NCBI GenBank assembly: GCA_018398765.1
Contig: JAHBMJ010000390.1
Span: 1 to 49,111, forward strand
DNA from: Chromera velia
Lineage: Eukaryota; Sar; Chromeraceae
Direction: 5' to 3'
Length of the DNA: 49,111 nt
Shown: positions 23,511-34,242 of the stretch, one piece after another
How positions within the stretch are numbered: the stretch's first letter is position 1
Layout: every line of letters starts with the position of its first letter
Position numbers and translations under genes: made by a program
The notes under the pieces: model-generated
What the model was told of the DNA's origin: nothing
Database searches by the model: none
The model's input: only the letters and a program-made list of their open reading frames with translations

Positions 23511-23730
23511 GTTTTCACATAGCTTTCAGAAAAAAATCTTTTACATAGGCAATAACATAGCCAATTTCTGCTTTGCAAGGACTTAGCTAGCGACTTAGGA
23601 TCAGCAGGATTTAATAGGATTTATATTTTAGGTTCCCCCGCGGTCCACTGACAGTGTGGCATCCTACTAGGCGTGGACTTTAATTAGTTTAGTTCTTTAG
23701 TTAGTTTATATTTCTTCCAAAAACTAAACT

Positions 23731-26700
23731 GATGATGATGATGATGATGTGACTAAACCCGCCAGCCATAGCAAAGGGCAGTCTGTGGGCATTCATGTCA
23801 TATTGCAAGCTAGGAGCACGCTAGCGAATACTTGCCTAAAGCGGCCAAAGCTTAGGACTACTAGCTAGCAAAGCGCTGCTCCCCAGGATCGATCAGTCTG
23901 GTCCTAAGCATGCAGCAATGAGGGCACTGGCCTTTTTTTTTCGGCGTCCCTCTGAAGAAGAAGCGAGAAGTACCGCCTTATACGCTCCTCGGCCTGCCCC
24001 AACCCTCTACCCCCTCGGGCTTCCTGTTTCTCTCCGTGCTCACACACTTCTTCTATCGACATACGCTCCAGTCGCCTATACCAGAGATCGTTCAGTCTCC
24101 CCCGCGGCACTTCCGTTCGAACACAAGTTGTCAGATGGTGAATCGGGTTGTCAATCAGTTTCTCACAAGTTTTCTCTTCACAAGCCTTGCAAATTGATTC
24201 AACCTTCCCCCCATGGTTTGCCCCCCCTCCAATAACGGCGCACAACACAGGGCGGAAAACTGCCGCGGGGGATGCCGGGAACTGCTTGGCGAGTGGTTCA
24301 ACCGAAGGAGACCTTAAGCCCCCCTTCCCCTCCGCCAGGCTTCCTAGGACCAGTTTTGCAAAGCGTTGGCTGCTTCTATTCTCCTTCTGATAATCAGTCA
24401 GGCAGGCAGACGGAGGAAAAGACACGCCAGACATTCCTTGTCTACCTTGTCTCCCCCCTCTCCTTTCCATCACGGAGACCGGCCGGGTTTGCCCAGTCTC
24501 CCAACCATTCGTTGACTTCTCTGCTTCTCGCCCCCCTTCTCAGCCTGCTATCTGAGGTTCTGAAATCAACCTCATCAGGTTCACCTTTAAGAAGGGCAGA
24601 ACTGATGGGTTGCATAAGCCTTTTTGCCGACCCCGACCACACCCTAAGCTCCCCCCTCTTGTGGTATGCCCACAGCGCTTGAGGCAAAGCCAATCATGTA
24701 AGGGAAAGACTTCTTAAATACCCCCCCACTCTAATACTGAGAATCTCTCTCATAGGCCTCAGCCCAACGGCTGCAAGGGTGGGAAAGACAAAAGAATTCC
24801 AGGGCAGACGGAGAGACCAACGTATAAAACGAAGCTGAAGAGAGTCTAAGCATTGGATGTCAGATTCTCAAATCGGGAGGGCTTCAAGGGAATAAGTGGT
24901 GGTGGGTTCTCATGTCCCCCTGAAGAGGGACATACGACTATATGGGGAGTCTCAGAGCGTCTCTATTGATACGCACAAACCAATAGCCCCTCCCACTCCC
25001 CTCTCTGTAGCTTCAAGTCTGGCAGTCACAGATTTACAAGGATTTGCATCACAAAAGACCTGACGACCCAAGTATCTGTAGTTTTCTGCCCATTCGACCG
25101 TCTGACCCTTGAAAAGAATTTCTTTCTCCCCCCCCCTGCCTGCTAATCTCATCACTTTCATTTTTTTTAAATTCACTGTCAGACCTCACGTGTCACAATA
25201 CATGGCCAACCGATCCATTCTCTTTTGGAGGTCGCGGGGGGAGTACCTACAGATTACGAAATCATCTGCATAACTGATGCTCTCTATCAGAAGGTCTCCC
25301 AGCCTCACTTCCTGGGATGAAATTCAATCCTCCCCTCGATCTCTACTCTAGAGACTAACTGAGGTATGCAAATTATTGATGAAGAGAAGAAATAGAAGAG
25401 GAGAGAGAGGGTCACCTTGTTTTCGCGGCCCATCCACTCTGGAAAAATTGGTAAAGGGTCTTCAGCTCAGGAATATTTGATATTGAAGACTAGAGAAAAT
25501 TAGCCTTCAATGGGTTTGATATTTTGATTTCAGCAGTGTTTTTTGCCTTATTTGAGCCTTTGTGGGAAAGTTTGGTAAGGGGGGGGCAAAAAAGGGAAAA
25601 TTTGGCAGGGATCTTAAAGTTCTGGTACCAAAAATTCCCGAGTGGATGGGCCATGCTTGTTTTATCCCTGTTCCCTCTTCAAATATACTTTCCGACCCAT
25701 CAATCTTCCCCATGACCTTGATGTACATTGCATGGATCATATTAATGTCTCTTTCTGAAAGCCCCTCCTCTCTAAGTCTCTGGATCAATTTCTTTCTGTC
25801 AACTCTATCAAATGCCTTGCTAAAGTCCACAAAACACACGAATAAAGGTCTCTTTTTGTTTCTGGAAGTTTTAGAAAGGGTAAACAAAGCATGAATGGCC
25901 TCTCTAGTCCCCACTCCCTTTCTGAATCCTATCTGTCTGTTGTCTATCCTTACTCTCAGACGGAGGCGAGAATTTATCAATAAAGGAAAGAGCTTAGCCA
26001 GAAGGGTCGCTATATGAATATTAGGCCTCCATTCATCCATTAGCAGAGATACGGGGCCTTTAGGGACTGGGATAATGCGAATGAAGTTCCATATAGACGG
26101 CCAGTAAGAGAAGAGATGAAAGAGATTAAAAAAAATAAAGAGAAGAAAACGGGAGAAACGCAACGACCCGAAACACAGAGCAGTGTGTTTAGGAGAGAGA
26201 CCCTCAAGCCCAGCCCCCTTATTTAGGTTTACTTTTTTTATGACCGTCTCACATAGGGAAAGGGAGAAGAAAGGAAACCGAGGGGGAGGAGGAGGGCTGG
26301 AGGGTATAGGGAGGTTGGGAAGTCCCTCTCCTTCAAACACCGATACCCAGAAATTGGAGAAAGCATCTGCCGACGGTCTGTCCCCCACTCCATCCCCTCC
26401 TATCTGTTGTGCCCTCTTCCACTTCCACACCACTGAGGGGTCCCTAGCGGCCTCCTGGGCAAGACGCTCTGCCTGTGCACACGCGTATACCTTTCTTTTC
26501 CTTGCGATCAACCTTCCCCTTTCCCTTACCAGCTTGTCTTTATGTCTCATTCTTTCTTCTCTGGATCTATCATTACTTCGTCTGCCCACTGTTTGTGTTC
26601 TTAGTTCTCTCTCGGCCTTTCTTACCCTTTCATTCATTTCTTTACACTCCTGGTCCCACCAAGGGGCGGCTATCTGTCCTTTTCTTTGTTTGTTGGATTT

Positions 26701-27770
26701 CTTTCTACCCCTCTGCTTCCTCTCCCCTGGTTGTGCTAACTTCCTTTCCCATTCACCTGCTAGGCCCTTAAATGCCCTTAACTTTCTCAGCCAGGGTCTC
26801 AGGGATGGACGCAGGAGGGATTGGCTGACTGGAGGGGGAGGGGGGGGGGAAACATGAAAGAGAGGGAGACCATTATGAGATAATTCTGCAGCTTTCTCAC
26901 CAGTATCCCATAAACCGGGCCAGCATGCCTCAGAAAGCTGTCGAACGGAAGACGCCAGGACAGCTATCTCTTCATCTTTTACAGGTGAGATTCTATATGA
27001 CTTCTGAAAAGGGGGTGCAAGACTCAACAAGGGATGAAACATGGAGGCGGGGAGGTCAATAGCTTCTGAGTCGACTAAAACGAGACCGCAAGAGATTAAG
27101 CAGTGTTCCGGAGCAGCATTTGGAAACATTTTGACTGCAAATGAGGACCAAGAAGACAGAAGTGCGGGGTCAATAACTTAAAGGACAAAATCAATAACAG
27201 AACAGGGCCTGCCTTCTCTATAGTACGTGCACGCCCCCAGACAGCCAATTTCTACACCTCTGCCCTTGTCTATGAATCTAACTCCATTTAGAGGCATCAA
27301 GTTTGAGGCTTCACACAGGCGAAGTAAAGCCCGACCCTCTGCATCTATTTGTGATCCACATTCTGACTCTCTAACTACACCCTGAACCACCCCATTTCCT
27401 TCTTCACCCCCCCTCCTTCCCAGGTCCGCTCCAGGTCCCATGTCTTCTGCGACTACTTCCCTTTCCCAAATGATTCCCTTAAGGAGTTCTGTTCCAATGT
27501 GTGAATTAGAATTTCCTAGCACCAGCCGCCTAGCTGACAAGGGGACATCACACACCGCATCAAGCAGAAATTCCCTCTCTTGTTCTTTCATTACCCCATC
27601 TCTCAGATTCTCGTGAGCACCTCTCTGAAGGAAATAGACCCCAAAAATGAAAAGAGAGTTCCCCTCCTCCACCTTCCATTGTTTTTCCCCTTCCTGCAAG
27701 CACTCTCGTATCTTAATTCTTGCAATATTTGGTCCGCACAGCTCCCATTCAGGTCTCAGCTGTGCTAACT
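23731..27770 (-). mobile_element. Near-full-length degenerate APE-type LINE (copy 2)
   Basis: On the minus strand it starts near 27770. 27699-27178 encodes part of an apurinic-like endonuclease with L-G-N-S-N-S-H-I-G (normally G-D-F-N-x-H) and a terminal S-V-I-D-F-V-L. 27129-25664 encodes a Lys/Arg-rich linker and reverse transcriptase with F-V-D-F-S-K-A-F-D-R-V and G-T-G-I-K-Q. After an inserted MITE the RT continues to a Y-A-D-D box (about 25265-25276). 24473-23904 carries a C-x2-C...H-x4-C knuckle. The 3' tail is (ATC)n, seen as GATGATG on the plus strand at 23731-23749. AACTAAACT at 23722-23730 and 27771-27779 may be the target duplication, although the context is repetitive. Frames are broken, so it is not autonomous now. 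Confidence 0.85.
25424..25655. mobile_element. 232-bp MITE inserted in the LINE reverse transcriptase
   Basis: The identical 8-mer CTTGTTTT lies at 25416-25423 and 25656-25663. The inserted 232 bases have inverted ends: GGCCCATCCACTC near 25427-25439 against GAGTGGATGGGCC near 25640-25652, extending imperfectly to 25 bases. The insertion falls in the codons for the conserved K-Q-G-D-P-L-S-P motif. Reading across with one copy of the 8-mer joins the RT frame, which confirms both the boundaries and that the LINE was older. The 8-bp duplication suggests a hAT-like element. It is non-coding. Confidence 0.9.
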
Positions 27771-28427
27771 AACTAAACTAACTAACTAAATTGTGAACTA
27801 AACTACTTACATATGGCTAAACCCCCCTGTATGTGGCTATAGATATATGGTCTTTATTTTAGTTAGTTTAGTTTGACGTGTTACACTATAAAAGATCTGA
27901 TCACTCATTGTCTGAGTTATTCTAAATCCAAGTTAAGGAGCGCCCGTTGAAGGCGTCTTCTGAAACTCTTCTCTACATGAGAGGCTTTGAGTCTTTTTCG
28001 ATCTCAATGGCAGCAGCAGGAGCACCTGGTACTGCGCGTGGAGAGCGCGAGAGACACGGGCTTTTCGACTGGCTTTTAGGGCTGCAGCACGTAGATGTTG
28101 CCAACGGGCTGGAAAAATGCGATCCTCTCATGTTTTTTGATTTAATAGCAAGTAGATCGGCTGCACATCATCGGCAAGCTCGACCAAAAGGTCCTGGGCT
28201 TCATCTGCAAGCTTATCCCCAGACTGAGGATCATCACCTTTAAAAATCTCCTCAAAATCCCCTCAGGTCCTTACTCTCTGGTCGGCTTCTATCTCTGGTC
28301 TCATAATGACTCTCATTATTATCAATAACACTAGCAATGACATCAAACATCATGATGCCAGGGAGAAAAGAGGTGCAAACGCTGGTCAAATCCTAGGATC
28401 AAACGAGGTTAAAACTGTTTAGTTAGT

Positions 28428-28465
<38 letters not shown>

Positions 28466-28538
28466 CTCTATTGATTCATCAATCAATCTCTATAGGGTAA
28501 TAAACTAAACTAACTAACTAACTAAAGTCCACGCCTAG

Positions 28539-29174
28539 GTGGCACCGCTGCCAGAGTCAATTTCTTAAAAAAATTAAACACTTAGTTAGAAATGTGACTA
28601 AAAATGTGATCCAGATTTCTTAGATGAGATTTGTATAATATTTCTATCGATCACATTTCTAAAATATTTCTTAACTTTTTTTTAGGGAGCATCAGAGCAT
28701 GCACATCTTTTTACTTCTCCCCGTAGGTGTACCATTAGATGCAGTCTTGTGGGTGTATGTGGATGCAAAACCCTAATTTTGTTTTTACAGACACGAAGAT
28801 TCACTACCAACCAACATTGTGCAATTGGGGCATAGACCAGCAGTGATTTACGTACCATGCATTCGCATGTACAACTGCATGTCCGATCATCACTCCCTGT
28901 CACTCTCCGTCACTCTCCTGGAGAGTTTTAATTCCCCCCACCCGTAACACGCATCCGTCCTTCAAAACATCTACACCCATCCCTCAGTAACACCCCCACC
29001 AGGCAAAACGAAGTGGGAATCTTTGAAAAACAGCGAAACGAGGAGGAGTAGGCGCGAACACAAGGACGAAGAAATCGAAAGACCCTCAAATTTGCCCATT
29101 CTGTTCGCCCTGTAAACGCAGACTTTATCAGACAGACTCCGAGCCACTAAGGCATCAGCAGCACGGCAATTCAA
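28539..29174. other. AT-rich flank downstream of the MYND gene
   Basis: This runs from the outer inverted repeat to the stop of the minus-strand MYND gene. It is AT-rich until about 28680, then of mixed composition, with CACTCTCCGTCACTCTCC-type short duplication near 28900-28920. It probably contains the 3' UTR. No gene was seen. Confidence 0.5.
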
Positions 29175-31286
29175 TCAGGCTTCTGCACGATGCTGCTTCA
29201 CCAGCTTCCTCCTTGCCTCCTTCTTGGCCTTGCAGAGCTCCTTGTGAGTCTTCCAGTCGGCCTTCTGGCACTCAACAGAGCAGTACTCCCTGTTCTTGCA
29301 CTGTCCGCACCTACATGAACAGACGCACAGAGAGAGGCAGAGAATAAAAGAAACGTCCGGACCTCCATGATCCACCCAAAGAAAACCTAGACGCGAAGGA
29401 AAGGAAAGAGACCGGCAATTGAGCAAACCTCTCATTCCGGAAATTTTCTGCCTCCCTGAAGAGACAGGAAAGGGAAGTGCATCGCAAATAAAGAGGAGAG
29501 CCCTGGTGGAGAGATCATCACTACAGAGAACGGCAGAAAGGAATGAAAACAAACGTCAAGCACCACTTGCATGAGAGTTTGCAAGGATCAATTTAGAAGT
29601 CATGTTGGGGATCAGCTCACTTCTTCAATTCCGTCCCTTCCTTCCCGCAGACATCACACTTCCGAGTCCGATCCGCCCCCATCCATGCAAAGGCCTTGTC
29701 CCTGCGTGTTTCGCTCTCTTCCTCAGACGAAAAGACGACCCCGTACTGAAAGATGGTGTCAGGAGTGATGGATCGCCCCGGAAAGTGGACTTTCATGATC
29801 TGCATTATCAGATTCGTTGCTCGGGACACCTGCTTCTCCCTCTGCCTGCACGCAAGCACAAATTTGTGGTACCAAATAGACGCAGCGCAGAACATAATGC
29901 AGTCCAGAACTTGCAGTGCCTTCAGTTCTCAACACAAAATGCGGCTGCAAGTTCTGCATTCTGCCAGAGTCCATTGACAATTATACAATTTGAGGACCAC
30001 TCGGAGGAGACCGATGCCGCTCTGTATGGGGAGATACGTACACTGGCTCAGGAATTCAGCTGCCAAATCTTCCACGCACTGTCTCGGCCTGACCGTCTGC
30101 TTGATTGGCAGTACTTGTCAATGTTTGCTTAACACCTGCCTGATTGAATCATCGATCCATTGTTTAAGTCAGCGAGTGAGCGAACAAGCAACCAAAAAAG
30201 AGCGTCTTTGACTGACTTGTGACTCCCAATAATTCTCCCGCCGGGGCCGTTCTCGAGCACGAGGCAGTTGTCCGATGTGTACAGGCGGGCGAAGGCGTAG
30301 TTCAGATGCACCAACTCCTCGAACTTCGGTGGAGAGGTCTGCTCGAGTCTGTTAGCAAACTCCCACCAGTACTTCTCTGCTTTCTTCCACCACCTGGCTG
30401 CCTCGCACTGTGACTTCCCGCAATCGCTGTTGGCGCCCACCAACTCCTCCATCCGGCTCGTGGTGTCGTTGCTGCCTTTTTTCATGAGTTCTCTCACTCG
30501 GGTTTTCATCTTTTCGGTGTTGGCGTCTATGAGTTCTTCCATACGGTTTTTCGCATTTAGTCCCGCGTTGTACCAGAACATGGAGTCCACATCACAGGTG
30601 CGGGACAACACTTGGAAGTACAAATCAGCAGCAGGACGGTCCCGCAAGTCGTTGGGAGGGTCGTCGAAAATGATGCACGCATCGAATGCGCCGGTGAAGA
30701 GATGCGCGATCACAGCGTTCGTGTACTGATGCAGAGCCATCAAGCGGGCAGAAAGGGAAGCCACAAATGACGCCTCTTTCTGCGAGTCTCCGGCAAACGA
30801 GGCAAAGGTGGAAATCGGGTGCTGCAGAGCCTCAAGCACAAAGGCTGCAACACGCTTCTGCATCTTTACAATGGCAAGGTTGACAACTTTCTGCGTCTTT
30901 CCTGTGTTCCTCTGATTTCCCATGGTGGCGCTTCCAAATAACATCAGAGCTGCAGGGAGGTTGCGAGCTTCAATGGCAATGTCGATGGCTTTGGAGAGGA
31001 ACATCACTTTCGCCTCTGTCCCCATCACGTCCTCGGTCTCTGTGAATTTGAACTCAGGCTTCGAAGGCACATTCCAACACTCAGCGCAAACCACGGACTT
31101 CATCCCTACTTTTTCAAAGACGTGAGGTACAATGTAGAGCACGATCTCTGTACCAGTTTCGATACCGGGGACACCATCGCATGTTGTAATCGCAAGACCG
31201 CAGCCCCAATCGGAGGGAAAATCGATAGCGGGCGTGAGAGCAGTCCATTGAGATGGGTCGGCTTTGGGGAACCAGTACAGATTCAT
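29175..31286 (-). CDS. MYND-type zinc-finger protein
   Basis: Three exons on the minus strand, 31286-30217, 29845-29621 and 29310-29175, both joins in phase 2, giving 476 residues. The C-terminus is a complete MYND finger: C420, C423, C433, C436, C442, C446, H454, C458 in C-D-V-C-G-K-E-G-T-E-L-K-K-C-G-Q-C...Y-C-S-V-E-C-Q-K-A-D-W-K-T-H-K-E-L-C. The spacing is textbook, and the finger is split between exons 2 and 3. MYND fingers bind short proline-containing peptides in partner proteins. The first ~390 residues are of no family I recognise; they are mixed alpha-like with W-rich and charged stretches and no SET domain. The frame stays open 33 codons upstream of the first ATG and a good acceptor (CATTCCGACAG) lies just 5', so an extra upstream exon is possible. 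Confidence 0.82.
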
Positions 31287-31592
31287 TTCGACTTGAAGTT
31301 TTCTTTCCTTGGTCGAAAAGGTGCTTGGCGCTTCTGCTCTAGCTTCTGCTGCCACAAGTGTAGACAGCTGTCGGAATGAAGACAAAGAAAGACAACTCTA
31401 CTGCAGACAGCACTCGCTTAATTGTTCAGCTTCCAATGTCGAAGAGCATGTATTGATCCACTTCGACACAGCAGCTAGTTGAGAAGATGGAAGGATGAAC
31501 CGAACGTGACGATCGTGGCTTGCAGCTATATATATATATTAATATAGGTGTCAGATCGATCGTCCGTGCATGATTGCATGAAGATTGCGAAG

Positions 31593-31771
31593 GCATGCAA
31601 CTGCTGCAAGTTGAACTGCATGAGTGCATGCGGCACATGCATTTTCGGCCGGCCCAAGCATGCATTCAATTTTCGGGCCGACCGCGCGCGCGCGCGCGCT
31701 TTGCGCGCATGCAGCCTGCTTGCGAAATTTTGTGTCATGCCGCCCGTCTACACTCAGACTGCATGGCATGC
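31593..31771. promoter_or_regulatory. GCATGC cluster in the MYND/NmrA divergent promoter
   Basis: Five GCATGC hexamers (31593, 31626, 31658, 31707, 31766) lie within 180 bases, plus several ATGCAT/TGCATG near-matches and a (CG)n block at 31684-31699. The region between the MYND start (31286) and the NmrA-like start (32269) has no supported ORF. The motif is palindromic, so it could act on either gene. Binding by an AP2-type factor is an inference. Confidence 0.5.
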
Positions 31772-32268
31772 AGTGATGATTCTTCAGACTTCATCTGAAG
31801 TTCGTCATGTATGCTTCAATTGGCTTAGTCTCTATATAATAGCTCGGGCCGGAAAGCTCCGCGATCGAACGGATCCAGGTCCATCCAGCCGTCTATACTG
31901 GTGCGTGCAGTGTCGCGACAGTGTCACGCTCGGGGTTAAATTGGCCGTCTCCCCGTGTCTCCCGTCTCTTGTCTTGCCGCACCTCCAGGCCCTCAAAGCG
32001 TCCGACTTACCGGTCAGTGCCGTTTCCTGTCGTCTCCTTATAACACCTGCAAGCATCTGCTAGCGCGGATTCCTTACTTTCTGGCGAGATTCACTCTTTG
32101 AGCGAGAGCAAGGTTCTTCATCCGAAGTTCATCGCGACGGAAAGCTTTCAGGCTAGATGCGCCCTCTTGGCTCTGTTCGACACACAGAGCAGACGCCAAC
32201 ATTTTTGCAGTCATTATTAATAAAATCTTGACATCTCACTTGAAAATCCAATTGTTAGAACTGAGCAG

Positions 32269-33186
32269 ATGGCATTTGTTGTTGCCGGTGCGTCCGGCAA
32301 TGTGGGCTCAGCTGTAGTGACGAGTCTCGCAGCCTCAGGTGAAAGCGTGAAAGCGCTGACCCGTTCGAGCGCCAGTGAGAAGATCTCCCGTCTGAAAGAC
32401 CTCCCAGGAATCCAAATAGTACAGTGTGACCTGACAGACCCCTCAACTCTTCAGGGTTTGTTCGCTGGTGCAAGGGGCGCATTTTTGTGTTACGGCAACT
32501 GCAAACAGCAGGCTGCTGCTGAAAAGGGCTTCATAGACTGTGCAGTTGCTGAAGGGTGTCCGTATTTGGTGAAGCTTGGCACAGTGAGATCGTACACATC
32601 GCTTGACTCGCCTATTGAATACGCTCGGTACCATGCTGAGATTGAGGCCCACCTTGAGTCGACGGCTGGACAGATGAAGTGGACAGTACTTTGCCCAAAT
32701 TGGTTTTTCAGCAACCACCTGGGCGACCTCTTTGGGGGCATTCCCCAAAAGAACGTTGTCGCCTACCCGATCGACACAAAGGCCAAGGCAACTATGGTGG
32801 ACCCCCGAGATGTTGCAGATGTTGCAGTAGCTCTCCTTCTTGCCGAAGAAGCCACGCAGAGTCGGTGTCACAAACTGAAGCTGGACATCAGCGGACCGGA
32901 GGAAGTGTCGACGTCTGACATCGCGCAGATGTTCACCGAGGCGCTCGGCCGTGAAATTCAGGCAGTGAACTGCGAGAGGGAGGAATGGTTGGCAGTCGCA
33001 GCTCAGGCAGGCGCCCTGGAAGACTGGCACGCCCGTGCAGTGTTGTTGAATTTTCCTCTGTGGAAAGCGGGTGACTTAGTCTTTCCCACTTCTGCAGAAG
33101 TCCTTCAACTAGCACCCCCAAAAAGGACAATGAGGCAATGGATTCAAGAGTGGGCTCCCAGGTCGCCTCCTCTATTGAAACCGTAA
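32269..33186 (+). CDS. NmrA-like NAD(P)-binding Rossmann protein (atypical SDR)
   Basis: 305 residues in a single exon, ATG at 32269 to TAA at 33184-33186. The N-terminus M-A-F-V-V-A-G-A-S-G-N-V-G has the G-x-x-G-x-x-G nucleotide loop (G7, G10, G13) directly at the first strand, followed by a loop with R32 that would suit NADP. Further marks of the NmrA/atypical-SDR group are C-D-L-T-D-P at the third strand, Y-x3-K-like Y-A-R-Y-H-A-E, the T-V-L-C-P-N-W-F-F segment and V-D-P-R-D-V-A-D-V before the C-terminal substrate domain. Relatives are either redox-sensing regulators or quinone/isoflavone-type reductases; the sequence does not decide which. No targeting signal is seen. Confidence 0.88.
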   Translation: MAFVVAGASGNVGSAVVTSLAASGESVKALTRSSASEKISRLKDLPGIQIVQCDLTDPSTLQGLFAGARGAFLCYGNCKQQAAAEKGFIDCAVAEGCPYLVKLGTVRSYTSLDSPIEYARYHAEIEAHLESTAGQMKWTVLCPNWFFSNHLGDLFGGIPQKNVVAYPIDTKAKATMVDPRDVADVAVALLLAEEATQSRCHKLKLDISGPEEVSTSDIAQMFTEALGREIQAVNCEREEWLAVAAQAGALEDWHARAVLLNFPLWKAGDLVFPTSAEVLQLAPPKRTMRQWIQEWAPRSPPLLKP

Positions 33187-34242
33187 GGAGTAAAGGGCAC
33201 CTGACTGGAGAGAAGATTCCATCACGCCGATCAATGTCATCATGCAGTTGTGGCAGAGCGAGAATGCATCGGTCGAAAATTATAATTGTTAAAACTCGAA
33301 AGCCTAGTTGAAACTAGAGTTAAAACCACAAACTCTGTATTTCCTATAGTGTATTAAACTGTATTTCCAGTTTTCAGTTTTTTTTTCTAATTTTTTTCTG
33401 GAATTATAAGTTGAACTAGAAGTTAAATTAATCGTTGAATTGAATTTAGGTGGTAAAAGCCGGCGAGCCACATACGTACCACTTAGGTTAGCTACAGGTT
33501 AGGCAAGTAAAGAGAGCAAGAGAGGGAAAAGCGGCTCAGCGGTTTTTCCATTAAGGACCATCATTATAAATTGCATGATGAAATTCAGATGAATTGACCG
33601 TTAATTTTTTGTTTCTTAATAATTGGATTCTATATCTAGCTGGTGTCTAGGCTGGTGTCTATATGTGTCTATATATAATTTATACTGCGGCAGTCTATTC
33701 TGAGTCTAAACTATAGACTAATTTATATAGTCTATAGTAAAACCATTCATACATTGACTGTGATGAGTCACTGATGAAATGATTTATATGAAAGAAACAT
33801 CAATTTATACTGTTTTTAATTATTACGTTATAATACGTTTTTTTTTTGTCGATGTTTAGCTTTGAATGGCAGTTTTCTTTAGCTCTACAAGTATTATTTG
33901 AAACCTTAATTTATGAAACTAAAAAAAGTTTTAAAAAACTAGCTAGACCGTAGCCTAAACAGAGAAAAATTGTCTCATATCTTAAATCGCTAACTCTGAT
34001 TCTCGGTTTGCTTCAAAGTTATGTCTAAAAATATCTAGAAACATGAAGTACCCACTACTGGCACTCCAATAATAACTTAAAGGTTGAATGCATGAGGTTG
34101 TGAACATAAGAAATTCACGCTTCCTCATGGGATGTTCATGCATGGGGCAAAACTCAAGGTTGGGTGAGTGATTAGAGCACGCACGGCGTATAGAAGCATC
34201 CAATCACATCCAATCCTCTCACTAACAATGTCGGGTCTCTTC
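33187..34242. other. AT-rich convergent intergenic region
   Basis: This lies between the stops of the NmrA-like gene and TBCK. It has long AT tracts, a GTGTCTA-type short repeat at 33642-33670 and T runs at 33380 and 33840. No gene and no clear transposon ends were seen. It presumably holds both 3' UTRs. Confidence 0.5.

Larger units (their letters stand above)
23667..28538. mobile_element. Inverted-repeat DNA element split by a LINE
   Basis: CTAGGCGTGGACTTTA at 23667-23682 has an inverted partner TAAAGTCCACGCCTAG ending at 28538. Both are followed inward by TTAGTT/TTAGTTAG repeats. Subtracting the 4.04-kb LINE inserted near the left end leaves about 0.82 kb, so the host was a small non-autonomous element. 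Its remaining interior (27780-28538) contains a (TTAG)n tract at 28418-28465 and a 98-codon frame (27947-28243) without recognisable domains. A target duplication is not clear: TGGCA occurs near both sides but offset. Confidence 0.6.

Noticed and set aside
23918..24682. Plus-strand frames over the LINE 3' region
   Set aside because: They are antisense to the zinc-knuckle part of the LINE and show no conserved motif.
28418..28465. (TTAG)n tract as an internal telomere repeat
   Set aside because: It is a tetramer, not a TTTAGGG- or TTAGGG-type unit, and it belongs to the inner edge of a transposon inverted repeat.
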